From contig NZ_LZSG01000029.1 of assembly GCF_001665395.1 (NCBI RefSeq), positions 54,244-118,243 on the forward strand: 64,000 bases of DNA, written 5' to 3'. Source of the DNA: Mycobacterium sp. 1164966.3. Lineage in GTDB: Bacteria > Actinomycetota > Actinomycetes > Mycobacteriales > Mycobacteriaceae. The position numbers and the translations under genes are program-made. Under the pieces are notes generated by a model, which was not told where the DNA came from, searched no databases, and was given only the letters and a program-made list of their open reading frames with translations. How positions within the stretch are numbered: the stretch's first letter is position 1; the number at the start of each line of letters is the position of its first letter. Of the stretch, positions 44,586-54,744 are shown one piece after another.

Positions 44586-45194
44586 GTGGTGCCGCAGCCC
44601 GAGGACCCCGAGGACTATGTCGCACCTGCCGCGCAACGGGTACGTGCAGGTACGTTGCTGCTAGCCAACACCGATCTGCTGGAGCCGACGTTTCGCCGCA
44701 GCGTGATCTACATCGTCGAGCACAATGACGGCGGTACTTTGGGCGTGGTTCTCAACCGCTCCAGCGAGACGGCGGTGTACAACGTGTTGCCACAGTGGGC
44801 CAAGCTTGCCGCCAAGCCAAAGACGATGTTCATCGGCGGGCCGGTGAAGCGGGATGCGGCGCTGTGTCTGGCGGTGCTGCGCATAGGCGCCGATCCGGAG
44901 GATGTGCCGGGCCTTCGGCATGTCGCCGGCCGGATGGTGATGGTGGATCTGGATGCCGACCCCGATCAGATCGCACCGCTGGTGGAGGGCGTGCGAATCT
45001 ACGCGGGGTACTCCGGCTGGACCATCGGTCAGCTCGAAGGGGAAATCGAGCGCGACGACTGGATCGTGTTGTCTGCGTTGCCCTCTGACGTTCTGGTAGG
45101 GCCTCGGTCCGATCTGTGGGGTCAGGTGCTGCGCCGTCAGCCGTTGCCGCTTTCGCTGTTGGCCACCCATCCCATCGACGTCAGCCGCAACTAA
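44586..45194 (+). CDS. YqgE/AlgH family protein (DUF179, Rv0038 type)
   Basis: A 202-residue protein. GTG at 44586 gives the same length as Rv0038 (202 aa); GTG at 44589 is the next codon. DUF179 motifs are visible: [66 protein letters not shown]. The family is widespread and structurally known but its molecular function is not established. It is divergent from the MFS gene. Confidence 0.92.
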   Translation: MVPQPEDPEDYVAPAAQRVRAGTLLLANTDLLEPTFRRSVIYIVEHNDGGTLGVVLNRSSETAVYNVLPQWAKLAAKPKTMFIGGPVKRDAALCLAVLRIGADPEDVPGLRHVAGRMVMVDLDADPDQIAPLVEGVRIYAGYSGWTIGQLEGEIERDDWIVLSALPSDVLVGPRSDLWGQVLRRQPLPLSLLATHPIDVSRN

Positions 45195-45246
45195 CCGCGA
45201 GTCTCCCTTAGTTCGACGCTTCTCCAAAGCCGTCATCCGCACATGT

Positions 45247-45594
45247 TCAGTGGCAGGAGAAGGTGCAGACCCCGCAATCGCCCGCGCATGCGGCCGGCTC
45301 AGAAGATGCCTCGCGGCGCAGCACGAAGCGTGCGCTCTGCCAGGATCCGGCGGCCAGCGTGCCGAAAGCGCCTGCGACACAGACGATCACCAGCACCAAA
45401 GCGGTGGGCGGTGATGCCACCAAGGCCACTACCCCGCCGGCCGCCAGCATCACCGCGACCGCCAACTGCGTGGGGGCGATGGCACGCAGGGCCGCCTGGG
45501 TCGCGTCGGCGGAGGGGGCGTGCGAAAGCGACCAGGTTCCAAATCCGGCGGAGGCCACCGCCGCACACACGCATAGCACGCCCGCGATCAGCAT
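45247..45594 (-). CDS. Small membrane protein (Rv0039c type)
   Basis: A 115-residue protein, identical in length to Rv0039c. It has an N-terminal hydrophobic helix (LIAGVLCVCAAVASAG), two further helices (about 43-62 and 66-86) and a Cys-rich tail ending CAGDCGVCTFSCH that could bind metal. Function unknown. It follows mtc28 on the same strand. Confidence 0.8.
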   Translation of the reverse strand: MLIAGVLCVCAAVASAGFGTWSLSHAPSADATQAALRAIAPTQLAVAVMLAAGGVVALVASPPTALVLVIVCVAGAFGTLAAGSWQSARFVLRREASSEPAACAGDCGVCTFSCH

Positions 45595-45682
45595 GGGCTC
45601 ACAATACGAGGACGACCGGCGATCCGCTCGTCGGGTTCCCTGCGCGGGGGATGCCCCAGCGCCCGGCTGCCGTCGCGCTCGG

Positions 45683-46942
45683 CTAACGCGGTTGGGTTCC
45701 CAGCAGGTTCAGGTGCAGGTTCGGTAGTGGCGGCAGTCCGGGAAGCAGGGCCAGCAGATTGGGTGTTGGCTGCGGGGTGAGCGACTGGCCGGGTGCGGGC
45801 GCCGTGGCCGGAATTCCCGCGGTTGCCGGAAGGCTCGTCGTGCCGGGCGCCACCGCGGGCGCCTGCGCAGGTACGGCGATTGGCGCCGCCGCCGATACCT
45901 GGGTGGGAGCCGGAACGGGTGCCTGGGTGGGAGCCGCGACGGGCGCTCGTGGGGGAGCGGCGACGGCTGCCTGCGGGGGAGCGGCGACGGCTGCCTGCGG
46001 GGGAGCGGCGACCGGAAGCTGCGCGGGCGCTTGGCCAGGGGCCGCGGGTGCCGCCGACGCCGCCGGCGCGGGAGCCGCCGGGGCGGCCGGAGCGGGAGCC
46101 GCTGGTGCCACCGGTGCCGCCGGACCGGACGGAGCCGTCACGCGGAATCCGTTGATGATGGCGTCGGTCGCGGGTCCGTCGGCAACCGCTTGCGACTGCG
46201 CGGTGGTCACCGCCAGCGACACCAGATACTTGTCCTTTCCGGAGGTGGCGATGACGTGCCGCCGGGAGGTGTTGAGCACCATGTCGTTCTGGCGGTAGGT
46301 GCCCTCGATGATTGACGACGGGAAGCCCATGAAATCTGCCTGCGAGGCGTTCGTGGTCTGCCACGCGGACAATTGCTGGCTGTCGACGAAGCCATGCGCG
46401 ATGGCCTCCCTGGCATCGAAGTCGCCGATCAGCTTGTAGACCACGACCTGCGCGTTCGAGGTGTACAGGCTGCTGCCGAGCCGGTCGGCGATCACCGCGA
46501 AGGCGTCGGGCACATTGGGGTCGGGTACCTGAGTCCAGCGGGTGGGTACCGGCAGGGTGATGTCGAGTGCATTGAAGCCCTGAGGTTTCTGCGCTTCCAG
46601 CTTGACGCCCTTCGACTGCAGGTAGTCGCGTATCGTTCCGGTGACCGGTGCGATCGCGGTGGCCGGCAGGGGCGTCCCGGCGGCGGGTGCCGGGGCAGCC
46701 GGGGCAACGGGGGGGGGGGCGGGGTTGGCCCCCGGCGCGGCTGGCGCGAACCTGTTGGTACCGCCCGGCAGGCCCGTGGCGTTCTGCGGGGCCGGTGCCG
46801 GCGCTGTGACACCAGGGGTGGGTGGGGGGAGTGGCTGCAAAGGCGCCGCGGATGCGGTGCCACCGGCGAAGGCGGTGACACCGATCGCGCCGGCGGCCAG
46901 ACCTCCAGAGACGGCCAGCCACGTCCGTGCGACCTGAAACAT
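45683..46942 (-). CDS. mtc28: Secreted proline-rich antigen Mtc28, LpqN-type domain
   Basis: A 419-residue exported protein. A Sec signal peptide (about 1-33, ending GTASA-AP) leads to a Pro/Ala-rich stretch, then an LpqN/LpqT-type domain (about 105-265: [55 protein letters not shown]), then a long Ala/Pro repeat region and a short conserved end ([20 protein letters not shown]). M. tuberculosis Mtc28 (Rv0040c) is about 310 aa; the extra length is repeat expansion. An 11-G homopolymer lies inside the N-terminal proline-rich part. LpqN-like proteins contribute to envelope biogenesis. Confidence 0.9.
   Translation of the reverse strand: MFQVARTWLAVSGGLAAGAIGVTAFAGGTASAAPLQPLPPPTPGVTAPAPAPQNATGLPGGTNRFAPAAPGANPAPPPVAPAAPAPAAGTPLPATAIAPVTGTIRDYLQSKGVKLEAQKPQGFNALDITLPVPTRWTQVPDPNVPDAFAVIADRLGSSLYTSNAQVVVYKLIGDFDAREAIAHGFVDSQQLSAWQTTNASQADFMGFPSSIIEGTYRQNDMVLNTSRRHVIATSGKDKYLVSLAVTTAQSQAVADGPATDAIINGFRVTAPSGPAAPVAPAAPAPAAPAAPAPAASAAPAAPGQAPAQLPVAAPPQAAVAAPPQAAVAAPPRAPVAAPTQAPVPAPTQVSAAAPIAVPAQAPAVAPGTTSLPATAGIPATAPAPGQSLTPQPTPNLLALLPGLPPLPNLHLNLLGTQPR
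45900..46020. repeat. 24-bp tandem repeats in mtc28 encoding Ala/Pro octads
   Basis: Exact or near-exact 24-bp units (gggggagcggcgacggctgc plus ctgc) at 45951-45974 and 45975-45998, with a partial third copy and degenerate versions on the left side. They encode repeats like AVAAPPQA. Unit length is a multiple of three, so the frame survives copy-number change. Confidence 0.75.
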
Positions 46943-47121
46943 TTGCGTCGATCCCTCCTGAGCCCGGGCACGGGCCCGTATTGAGGCCGACTGTAACCAG
47001 AGGTCAAAGGGGGTGAACAGGCCTGAAATCGAGCTGGGATGAACCTCTGATCGGTGTGCTACGCAACCGATACCAACCTGTGGCCGGCGGGTCGACCGGC
47101 CCCGCCCTCTACCCTGTTCAC

Positions 47122-50022
47122 GTGAGCGAATCCCCGACCGCTGCGCCCGCGGGCAACGCAGGCGCTGTTGCACCGGATCCCGATGCGCCGCGATTCCGTT
47201 ACACCGCGGAGCTGGCGGGCCGTATCGAAAGCGACTGGCAGCAGAAATGGGCTGAGCTCGGGACATTCAACGTGCCAAATCCGGTGGGCTCGCTGGCCCC
47301 GGCCGATGGTAGCGCCGTACCGGCGGACAAGCTGTTCGTCCAGGATATGTTTCCCTACCCGTCCGGCGACGGATTGCACGTCGGACACCCGCTGGGATAC
47401 ATCGCCACCGACGTCTACGCGCGCTACTTCCGGATGCTTGGCCGTAACGTGCTGCACGCCTTGGGGTTTGACTCGTTCGGCCTGCCCGCCGAGCAGTACG
47501 CGGTGCAAACCGGCACGCATCCGCGCACCAGGACCGAGGCCAACATCGTCAACTTCCGGCGCCAGCTAGGCCGGCTGGGTTTCGGTCACGACAGCCGACG
47601 CAGTTTTTCAACCACCGATGTCGAGTTCTACAAGTGGACCCAGTGGATCTTCCTGCAGATCTACAACGCCTGGTTCGACGTCGCGGCCAATAAGGCCCGG
47701 CCGATATCGGAGTTGATCGCCGAATTCGATTCCGGTGCACGCAGCCTCGATGACGGGAGGGACTGGGCCAAGCTGTCGCTGAAAGACCGGGCCGACGTCG
47801 TCGACAACTGCCGGCTGGTCTACCGGGCGGACTCAATGGTGAACTGGTGTCCCGGTTTGGGCACCGTGCTGGCCAACGAAGAGGTCACCGCCGACGGCCG
47901 CAGTGAACGCGGAAACTTCCCGGTATTCCGGAAGCGGTTGCGGCAGTGGATGATGCGTATCACCGCCTATGCCGACCGGCTGCTCGACGACTTGGACGTG
48001 CTGGACTGGCCGGACCAGATAAAAACCATGCAGCGCAACTGGATTGGCCGCTCAACCGGCGCCATGGCGCTGTTTTCGGCTACCAGCGGCAGCGGCCAGG
48101 CGCGCGACATCGAGGTGTTCACCACCCGGCCAGACACGCTGTTCGGAGCCACGTACCTGGTTTTGGCACCCGAACACGAGCTGGTGGACGACCTGGTGGC
48201 CGGCGCCTGGCCGGACGGGACCGACCCGCGTTGGACGTACGGTGCCGCAACACCGGGTGAGGCGGTGACCGCCTACCGCCGCGCAATCGGTACGAAATCG
48301 GATCTGGAGCGCCAGGAGAGCCGAGAGAAGACCGGCGTCTTTCTGGGCACACAGGCGATCAACCCGGCCAACGGCAAGCCGGTGCCGATCTTCATTGCCG
48401 ACTATGTGCTGGCCGGCTACGGCACCGGCGCGATCATGGCAGTACCCGGCCACGACCAGCGGGACTGGGATTTCGCCCGTGAAGTCGGACTGCCGATCGT
48501 CGAAGTTATTGCCGGTGGCGACATTTCGGAAGCTGCATACACGGGCGACGGCACGCTGGTGAACTCCGGCTACCTCGACGGTATGAACGTGGCGCCAGCC
48601 AAGGAGGCCATCACCGCCCGCCTCGAAGCCGAAGGGCGCGGCCAGGCCCGCGTCGAATACAAGCTGCGCGACTGGCTGTTTGCCAGGCAACGGTATTGGG
48701 GCGAGCCGTTTCCCATCGTCTATGACAGCGACGGCCGCCCCCATGCCCTCGACGATGCGGCACTTCCGGTCGAACTGCCCGATGTGCCGGACTATTCGCC
48801 GGTACTCTTCGATCCCGAGGACGCCGACAGCGAACCTTCGCCGCCGCTGGCCAAGGCAACCGAATGGGTTCACGTCGAGCTGGACCTGGGCGACGGCCTG
48901 AAACCCTACACGCGCGACACCAACGTCATGCCGAATTGGGCCGGCAGCTCTTGGTATGAACTGCGCTACACCGATCCGCATAACTCAGAGCGCTTCTGCG
49001 CCAAGGAAAACGAAGCCTACTGGATGGGGCCGCGGCCCGCGGAGCGCGGCCCCGACGACCCGGGCGGCGTCGACTTGTACGTCGGGGGCGCCGAGCACGG
49101 AGTGCTGCACCTGCTGTATTCGCGGTTCTGGCACAAGGTCCTCTACGACCTGGGTCACGTCACTTCCCGGGAGCCCTACCGAAGGCTGGTCAACCAGGGC
49201 TACATCCAGGCGTTCGCCTACACCGACGCACGTGGGTCCTATGTACCCGCGGAGCAGGTGATCGAGCGCGACGGCAAATTCGTCTATCCGGGGCCCGACG
49301 ACGAATTCGAAGTGTTCCAAGAATTCGGGAAAATCGGTAAGAGCCTGAAGAATTCGATCTCGCCCGACGAGATCTGCGATGGGTACGGCGCTGACACGCT
49401 GCGGGTGTACGAGATGTCGATGGGCCCGCTGGAGGCCTCGCGTCCGTGGGCCACCAAGGATGTCGTCGGCGCGCATCGCTTTCTGCAGCGGGTTTGGCGA
49501 TTGGTGGTCGACGAGAACACCGGCGAAGCCCGGGTGGTCGATGGCGAGTTGGCCACCGACACCTTGCGAGCATTGCATCGTACTGTCGCGGGCGTATCGG
49601 AAGACTATGCCGCACTGCGTAATAACACTGCGGTCGCCAAATTGATCGAGTACACCAACCACCTCACCAAGGAGCACCGTGACTCGGTGCCCCGCGCGGC
49701 GGTCGAGCCGCTGGTGCTGATGCTCGCACCGCTGGCCCCCCACCTGGCGGAGGAGCTGTGGCTGCGGCTGGGGCACACCACCTCCTTGGCGCACGGCCCG
49801 TTCCCGCAGTTCGATCCGGCCCACCTGGTCGACGACACCGTCGAATATCCGGTGCAGGTGAACGGCAAGGTGCGCGGCCGGGTGGTAGTCGCGGCCGACG
49901 CCGACGAGGAAACGTTGACGGCTGCCGCGCTGTCCGACGACAAGGTGCAGACGTTCTTGGCCGGCGCCACGCCGCGCAAGGTGATCGTCGTCCCGGGCCG
50001 GCTGGTCAACCTGGTCGTGTAA
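47122..50022 (+). CDS. leuS: Leucyl-tRNA synthetase
   Basis: A 966-residue class I aminoacyl-tRNA synthetase that charges tRNA-Leu; one such tRNA gene is at 16502. The HIGH motif is H86-VGH (in [10 protein letters not shown]) and the KMSKS loop reads K737-IGKS ([11 protein letters not shown]). The CP1 editing domain contains [12 protein letters not shown] and the anticodon-binding region ends with [10 protein letters not shown]. The GTG at 47122 (SESPTAAP follows) matches the ortholog's start; the frame extends to 47056 without a better site. M. tuberculosis LeuS is 969 aa. Confidence 0.97.
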   Translation: MSESPTAAPAGNAGAVAPDPDAPRFRYTAELAGRIESDWQQKWAELGTFNVPNPVGSLAPADGSAVPADKLFVQDMFPYPSGDGLHVGHPLGYIATDVYARYFRMLGRNVLHALGFDSFGLPAEQYAVQTGTHPRTRTEANIVNFRRQLGRLGFGHDSRRSFSTTDVEFYKWTQWIFLQIYNAWFDVAANKARPISELIAEFDSGARSLDDGRDWAKLSLKDRADVVDNCRLVYRADSMVNWCPGLGTVLANEEVTADGRSERGNFPVFRKRLRQWMMRITAYADRLLDDLDVLDWPDQIKTMQRNWIGRSTGAMALFSATSGSGQARDIEVFTTRPDTLFGATYLVLAPEHELVDDLVAGAWPDGTDPRWTYGAATPGEAVTAYRRAIGTKSDLERQESREKTGVFLGTQAINPANGKPVPIFIADYVLAGYGTGAIMAVPGHDQRDWDFAREVGLPIVEVIAGGDISEAAYTGDGTLVNSGYLDGMNVAPAKEAITARLEAEGRGQARVEYKLRDWLFARQRYWGEPFPIVYDSDGRPHALDDAALPVELPDVPDYSPVLFDPEDADSEPSPPLAKATEWVHVELDLGDGLKPYTRDTNVMPNWAGSSWYELRYTDPHNSERFCAKENEAYWMGPRPAERGPDDPGGVDLYVGGAEHGVLHLLYSRFWHKVLYDLGHVTSREPYRRLVNQGYIQAFAYTDARGSYVPAEQVIERDGKFVYPGPDDEFEVFQEFGKIGKSLKNSISPDEICDGYGADTLRVYEMSMGPLEASRPWATKDVVGAHRFLQRVWRLVVDENTGEARVVDGELATDTLRALHRTVAGVSEDYAALRNNTAVAKLIEYTNHLTKEHRDSVPRAAVEPLVLMLAPLAPHLAEELWLRLGHTTSLAHGPFPQFDPAHLVDDTVEYPVQVNGKVRGRVVVAADADEETLTAAALSDDKVQTFLAGATPRKVIVVPGRLVNLVV

Positions 50023-50027
50023 AGCGG

Positions 50028-50699
50028 CTAAGCGCGCCCCGGCCGGATCACCACCTCGTCGAGTTGGCCGTCGCGTGGGGTATTCACCGCGGTGGCAACG
50101 GCCGCCGCGACGGTTTCGGGCCGCATGAACTTGGAAGGGTCGTACTCGCCGCCGGTGAATTCCCTGATCTCGCGCTGCATTTCGGTGTCGGTGCGGCCCG
50201 GGTAAACGGTGGTCACGCGCAAGTCGGGCTCGTCCTGGCGCAGCGAGTCGGCGAACGCGCGCAGCGCGAACTTGCTCGCCGAATATGCCGCCAGGCCCGA
50301 CGAAACCCGAAGTCCCGCACCGGAGTTGATCAACACCACCTGCCCCCGAGCCTGCCGCAGCGCCGGTAACAGCGCCAGCGTAAGGGCAACTGGCCCAATG
50401 ATATTGACATCAAAGACAGTGCGCCACTCGTCGACTGTCGAGTCGGCGAACCGGGCGGGGACAGACACCGCGGCGTTGTGCACCAGCACGTCGAGCATGT
50501 CGATTATTTCGCAGCTGGCCGCGATCTCGTCGGTGTCGGTCAGGTCCAGCGGGAATGTCGTGGCGTCGAGTCGGGTCGCGACCGCGTCAAGCCGGTCGGA
50601 GGGGCGACCGGCCAACAGCAGGGTGTGCGTCGGCGCCAGCGCTTCGGCGATGGCGGAGCCTATCCCGCCACCGGCGCCCGTGATAAGTGCAGTGGGCAT
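50028..50699 (-). CDS. Short-chain dehydrogenase/reductase
   Basis: A 223-residue classical SDR oxidoreductase. The NAD(P) motif is GAGGGIGSAIAEAL (about 8-21), the NAG-like motif is HNAAV, and the catalytic residues are in INSGAGLRVSSGLAAYSASKFAL (Ser, Tyr and Lys of YSASK; split: INSGAGLRVSSGLA, AYSASKFAL). An Arg in LLLAGRPSDRL suggests NADPH preference. It is convergent with leuS, 5 bp apart. Substrate unknown. It is not at this place in M. tuberculosis as I recall. Confidence 0.9.
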   Translation of the reverse strand: MPTALITGAGGGIGSAIAEALAPTHTLLLAGRPSDRLDAVATRLDATTFPLDLTDTDEIAASCEIIDMLDVLVHNAAVSVPARFADSTVDEWRTVFDVNIIGPVALTLALLPALRQARGQVVLINSGAGLRVSSGLAAYSASKFALRAFADSLRQDEPDLRVTTVYPGRTDTEMQREIREFTGGEYDPSKFMRPETVAAAVATAVNTPRDGQLDEVVIRPGRA

Positions 50700-50760
50700 C
50701 GTTCCAGCTTAGGGGCGGCCATCGAAACTGCTATCCAATGCAATTGATATTCATATGTTT

Positions 50761-51255
50761 TCAAGCCTGCTTGCGTGCGGGCGCGTCACCTGCCGCGGGT
50801 TCGCCGGAGGCCAGGCGCTCCAGCGGCTTGAGCGCCTTCATGAGGGTGTTCAGATCGGAGGCGGGGAGCTGGCCGAGCATCGCGGCCAGAGCGGCGCGGC
50901 GGTTGGCCAGCGATTCGCCGTGCACGGCTCGCCCGCGCGGCGTGATGTCGACCAGCACGGCGCGCAGGTCAGACGGATCGCGCGAGCGCTTTACCAGCCC
51001 GATCTTCTCCAGCCGTCGGATTGCCACGGTGGTGGTGGGCGTCCGCACCCGTTCGTGCGCGGCCAGGTCCGTCATCCGGATGGGTCCCTGATCCAGCAAC
51101 GTGACCAGGATCGACAACTGCGCCAGGGTCAAATCCCCCGCCGCCGCCCCATTGGGATCCCCGCGGCGCAGGATTGAAAACAGCTTGGACAGTGCACGGT
51201 GCAAACCTTCTGCCAGCTCCGCCAACTCGGGCTCGGTGGGTTCGCTGTCCGCCAT
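50761..51255 (-). CDS. MarR-family transcriptional regulator (Rv0042c type)
   Basis: A 164-residue winged-helix protein with the MarR pattern: LTLAQLSILVTLLDQGPIRM, DLAAHERVRTPTTTVAIRRLEKIGLV, KRSRDPSDLRAVLVDITPRG (wing). MarR dimers usually repress nearby genes until a small phenolic or lipophilic ligand binds. I start at ATG 51255 (MADSEPTEP). The annotated M. tuberculosis protein is longer (208 aa), so an upstream start is possible. Targets may be the SDR downstream or the ABC importer upstream. Confidence 0.85.
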   Translation of the reverse strand: MADSEPTEPELAELAEGLHRALSKLFSILRRGDPNGAAAGDLTLAQLSILVTLLDQGPIRMTDLAAHERVRTPTTTVAIRRLEKIGLVKRSRDPSDLRAVLVDITPRGRAVHGESLANRRAALAAMLGQLPASDLNTLMKALKPLERLASGEPAAGDAPARKQA

Positions 51256-51319
51256 AAGTCGGGAGTCTAACGCGCTGTGCCGCACGTAGACGGCAGTTAC
51301 CTGGAAAAGGCTTAGATCG

Positions 51320-52069
51320 TCAAAGTACCTGGGAAAGGAACTTCTGTAGGCGCTCGGTTTGCGCAGCTTCGAATATTTGCTCTGGCGGGCCGGATTCGAC
51401 CACTTTGCCGTGATCCATGAAAACGACGGTGTCTGAGGCCGACCGGGCAAAGCCCATCTCGTGGGTGACGACGATCATCGTCATGCCCTCGTCGCCCAAG
51501 TCACTGATGAGCTGCAGGATTCCCTTGACCAGCTCGGGATCCAGCGCCGAGGTGGCCTCGTCGAAGAACATCACCTGCGGGGCCATGGCCAATGCCCGAG
51601 CGATCGCGACCCGTTGTTGTTGTCCGCCCGAGAGCGTGCCGGGACGGACACCTGCCTTGTGTTTCAAGCCGACGCGGTCCAGCTGCGTCAAGGCCAGTTC
51701 GCGTGCGGCCTCGGCAGACAACCGGCGCAACTTTCGCGGCGCCAATGCGACGTTATCCAGCACGCTGCGATGCGGAAACAGGTTGAAGTGCTGGAACACC
51801 ATCCCGATACGCTGACGCAATTCGTCGGGGTCGTCGCGCAATACCGACCGGCCGTCGAGCAGGATGTCCCCGCTGTCGGGCTCGTGCAGGCGGTTCAGGG
51901 TGCGCAGCAGGGTGGACTTGCCTGAACCCGATGGTCCGACGACGGCGACCGTACTGCCCGCCGGAGCCTCGACGTCGACACCGCGCAGCACCACCGTTCC
52001 GTTCAGCGTTTGGTGAATATCCTTGGCCGCCAAGGACACTGACTGCCGGCCCACTTGGCCTTGGGTCAT
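51320..52069 (-). CDS. Polar amino-acid ABC transporter ATP-binding protein (GlnQ/HisP type)
   Basis: A 249-residue ABC ATPase with Walker A GPSGSGKST, Q-loop VFQHFNLFPH, signature LSGGQQQR, Walker B VMFFDEATSALD and H-loop VVTHEMGF. The sequence is of the polar amino-acid uptake class (GlnQ, HisP, ArtP). Its start overlaps the end of the fused binding-protein/permease gene by 4 bp (ATGA), so the two make a complete two-gene importer. Confidence 0.95.
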   Translation of the reverse strand: MTQGQVGRQSVSLAAKDIHQTLNGTVVLRGVDVEAPAGSTVAVVGPSGSGKSTLLRTLNRLHEPDSGDILLDGRSVLRDDPDELRQRIGMVFQHFNLFPHRSVLDNVALAPRKLRRLSAEAARELALTQLDRVGLKHKAGVRPGTLSGGQQQRVAIARALAMAPQVMFFDEATSALDPELVKGILQLISDLGDEGMTMIVVTHEMGFARSASDTVVFMDHGKVVESGPPEQIFEAAQTERLQKFLSQVL

Positions 52070-53880
52070 GTCATCTCCTGGCCGAAAGTGGACTTCAGCA
52101 TGTCGGGAGTCGCTTCAGGCTCAACCGCCGCGCGCCCCCGGCGCAGTCGGGCGTCGATGTAGTTCACCAAGTGCGTCAACGGAACGGTCAGCATCAGGTA
52201 GAAGACCCCGGCAGCCACCAGCGGCGACAAGTTGCCGGTCTGCGCGTTCAGGTCGCGGCCTACTTGGAACAGTTCGCGCTGTTGGGCGACCAATCCCAGG
52301 AAGTACACCAGCGCCGACGCCTTCAGCAGTGCGATGAACTGGTTGACCAGTGCCGGCAGCACCCGGCGAATTCCCTGCGGTATCACCACCAGCCGCATCG
52401 CCGCCGGGTAACTGAAGCCGAGCGCGCGGGAGGCCTCCAGCTGGCCGGGGTCCACGCTCTGGATCCCGGACCGCAGAATCTCACCGATATAGGCAGCGGC
52501 CATCAAACCCAGCGCGGCGATTCCCAGCGGGTAGGGGGCGTTGTTGGTCAGGCCGCCGACTATCGGTCCGATACCCAGCCCGATGATCAGGATGATCACC
52601 ACTTCGGGAAGGCCGCGGAAGATATCGGTGTACACCCGCGCCGGCCAGCGCAGCCAGCTGGAACCGGAGATTCCGGCGATCGCCAGGACCATGCCCACCA
52701 CCAGCCCGATGACGCCGGCACTGACGGTCAGTATCAACGTATTGGGCAGCCCGGTCCGAAACAGCGTGGGAATGGCCTGCCGGTACATGTCCCAGTCGAG
52801 GAAGGAGTCGCGCAGTTGGGCCAGGGTGGACTTCGGGGCGGCCGGACCGACCGGCTTGTGGTGGTGGCCGGCGGCGATCGCGGCGAAGTCCGGCAGGATC
52901 GGCCCGGGAGCGGCCCGCGACCCGGGCTTCCAGCCCGGCGGCAGGGACCGCGGAACCCATTCGTTGTACAGCTTCATCCAGGTCCCATCCCGGATCACCT
53001 CGTCCAGCGCGGAGTTCAGAGCGTCGAGCAGCGGCTGGTTGTCCTTGGCGACCGCATAGGCCACGAAGGAACCGGGGCTGAACGTGTTCGCGACGACCAC
53101 CGCCGGATCACCCGACCGCATCACCGTCTGCGCCTGCAACGACGGGGCCACCCACGCGTCCAGCTGGCGAGCCTTGAGGGCGGCGTACACCGTGACGAAG
53201 TCGGGGTACTTCACCGGTTGCAGTTGCAAGGTGTCGACGACGTACGACTCCTCGACCGTGCCCTGCACAACGCCGATGCGCTGCCCTGCGGCGAGGTCGC
53301 TGAACTTCTTGATCGCGGACCCTGGTGGCACCACCAGCGCGTAGTAGCCGAAGTCGTAGCCGTTGGTGAACGCGACGGTGCGACGGCGCGCGTCAGTGGC
53401 CTTGATGGACGCCGAGCCGACATCGAAGCGCCGCGACGCCACCTGGGCGAGCAGCCCCGCGAAGTTCGTACCGACGAATCGGACCTGCAGATTCAGCTTC
53501 TTGGCCAGGGCACGCAACAGCTGGTTGTCGAACCCGCTGAATCGCCCGGTCGGGTTGATGCAGGCGTTGGGCGGGGCGTCGGACAGCGTGCCGACGGTGA
53601 GGACGCCCGGGGTGCCGAGTCCCAGCTCACCGATGTCCACCGAGCTCAGCGGCTCGACCGTCGGCGTCGTGTTGGGGTCGTCCTGTGCCACCGCGGGGTT
53701 CTCGGTGAGGTCTTTCGGCAACGTAGTCGCGCTGTCCAATCCGGGTGGCGCGCACTGGTTTCGGTCCGCCCTCGCGGGCGCGGCCAGCGTCGTCGACGTC
53801 AGGCCGCACACCATCACGATTGAGGCGGCCATCAAAGCGAGCTTCGAAACCAGGCTCACATGCACATTCATCAACGCCAC
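52066..53880 (-). CDS. Fused amino-acid-binding protein and ABC permease
   Basis: A 604-residue fusion. After a signal peptide (about 1-40; ATG 53871, MNVHVS, is an alternative start) comes a type-3 periplasmic binding protein (about 85-330: VGTLSDAPPNACINPTGRFSGFD, FAGLLAQVASRRFDVGSASI, VVQGTVEESYVV). The C-terminal part (about 380-595) is a HisM/GlnP-type permease with LFRTGLPNTLILTVSAG and the EAA loop region EASRALGFSYPAAMRLVVIPQG. Fusing the ligand-binding domain to the pore tethers one sensor per permease chain. Together with the adjacent ATPase it should import a polar amino acid, probably glutamine or glutamate class; specificity is a guess. Confidence 0.93.
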   Translation of the reverse strand: MALMNVHVSLVSKLALMAASIVMVCGLTSTTLAAPARADRNQCAPPGLDSATTLPKDLTENPAVAQDDPNTTPTVEPLSSVDIGELGLGTPGVLTVGTLSDAPPNACINPTGRFSGFDNQLLRALAKKLNLQVRFVGTNFAGLLAQVASRRFDVGSASIKATDARRRTVAFTNGYDFGYYALVVPPGSAIKKFSDLAAGQRIGVVQGTVEESYVVDTLQLQPVKYPDFVTVYAALKARQLDAWVAPSLQAQTVMRSGDPAVVVANTFSPGSFVAYAVAKDNQPLLDALNSALDEVIRDGTWMKLYNEWVPRSLPPGWKPGSRAAPGPILPDFAAIAAGHHHKPVGPAAPKSTLAQLRDSFLDWDMYRQAIPTLFRTGLPNTLILTVSAGVIGLVVGMVLAIAGISGSSWLRWPARVYTDIFRGLPEVVIILIIGLGIGPIVGGLTNNAPYPLGIAALGLMAAAYIGEILRSGIQSVDPGQLEASRALGFSYPAAMRLVVIPQGIRRVLPALVNQFIALLKASALVYFLGLVAQQRELFQVGRDLNAQTGNLSPLVAAGVFYLMLTVPLTHLVNYIDARLRRGRAAVEPEATPDMLKSTFGQEMT

Positions 53881-53904
53881 CGTATCGACCGACGGCCGAA
53901 GCGG

Positions 53905-54642
53905 TTAGAGCACAATCGATGGTTCCGTGCGGGCCGCGCCGGCTCCTGCCAGTACCCGAAGGTTTGCGGGGACGGTGTCGGGAGTGTCAGGCGCGGAGAA
54001 CACCCGCCGCCGGCACAGTTCGGTCAACATCGTCTGAGCCATCAAATAGGACCGGTCCACGCAGGCAGCGCGCGCGGCTACCGGGTCACGCCGATGAATT
54101 GCTGCGTTCTCGTCTTCGTAGAACGGCAACATGTCGTCGCGGTTGACTTGGTAAGTCATCCAGAAGACCCGGGGAATGAGGTTTTGCGAGGCGCGGATCG
54201 TGGCATGCAGCCGCGGTCCGGCGTACTCGTCGTTGATGGTGTGCCGGTACTCCCTAGCGACCTCGATGAAGGCCCGCGACTCCTTGGCCGAGCGCAGCGC
54301 GCGCATGAGGGCGTCGAGCTGGCCGAGGATCCGCGGCGTGGGGTTGGTGGCCGCGCGGGCCGAGGCGATGCCGTTCAGCAGGCCGTCGAGTTCGTGATGC
54401 TCGAGGACGGTGGCTTCGTCGAATCGCTCGACGAAAGCGCCCCGGTGGTAGCGGGTCGACACGATGCCGTCGTGCTCGAGTTGGACCAGCGCCTCTTGAA
54501 TCGGGACACGACTGACTCCGAGGCCATGCGCGATCTCATTGCGGTCGACCCGGTCGCCGCTGCGCAGTTTGCCGGTAAGCACCAGGTTGAGGATGTGCGA
54601 GACAACCTGGTCCTTTTCTTTGACCCCGTATTTCTTCGGCAT
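53905..54642 (-). CDS. GntR/FadR-family transcriptional regulator (Rv0043c type)
   Basis: A 245-residue regulator, matching Rv0043c (244 aa). An N-terminal winged HTH ([51 protein letters not shown]) is followed by an all-helical FCD domain with the metal-ligand type arrangement ([33 protein letters not shown]). FCD-type GntR proteins bind small organic acids. It ends 24 bp before the ABC importer start on the same strand and may control it, or the oxidoreductases upstream. Confidence 0.9.
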   Translation of the reverse strand: MPKKYGVKEKDQVVSHILNLVLTGKLRSGDRVDRNEIAHGLGVSRVPIQEALVQLEHDGIVSTRYHRGAFVERFDEATVLEHHELDGLLNGIASARAATNPTPRILGQLDALMRALRSAKESRAFIEVAREYRHTINDEYAGPRLHATIRASQNLIPRVFWMTYQVNRDDMLPFYEDENAAIHRRDPVAARAACVDRSYLMAQTMLTELCRRRVFSAPDTPDTVPANLRVLAGAGAARTEPSIVL

Positions 54643-54744
54643 GGGTTTCTGGTGGCCTCTTTCAAAACCCGTAGATCAGCGCGGCAAGTTTCTCACGACT
54701 TGGCGCGGATTTTTAGGTGTTCGTCAGATGAAGGCCAAGCACGT

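Noticed and set aside
46943..47121. T-box or leader riboswitch before leuS
   Set aside because: I see no specifier loop, T-box GG-GCC bulge or antiterminator in the 179-bp gap; too short for a T-box.
49330..49344. KIGKS instead of KMSKS in leuS as a defect
   Set aside because: Mycobacterial LeuS, including M. tuberculosis as I recall, has the same sequence, so it is a normal lineage feature.
51931..53823. 630-codon open frame antisense to the ABC importer
   Set aside because: Shadow frame of two well-recognised genes; no signal, motif or ribosome site.
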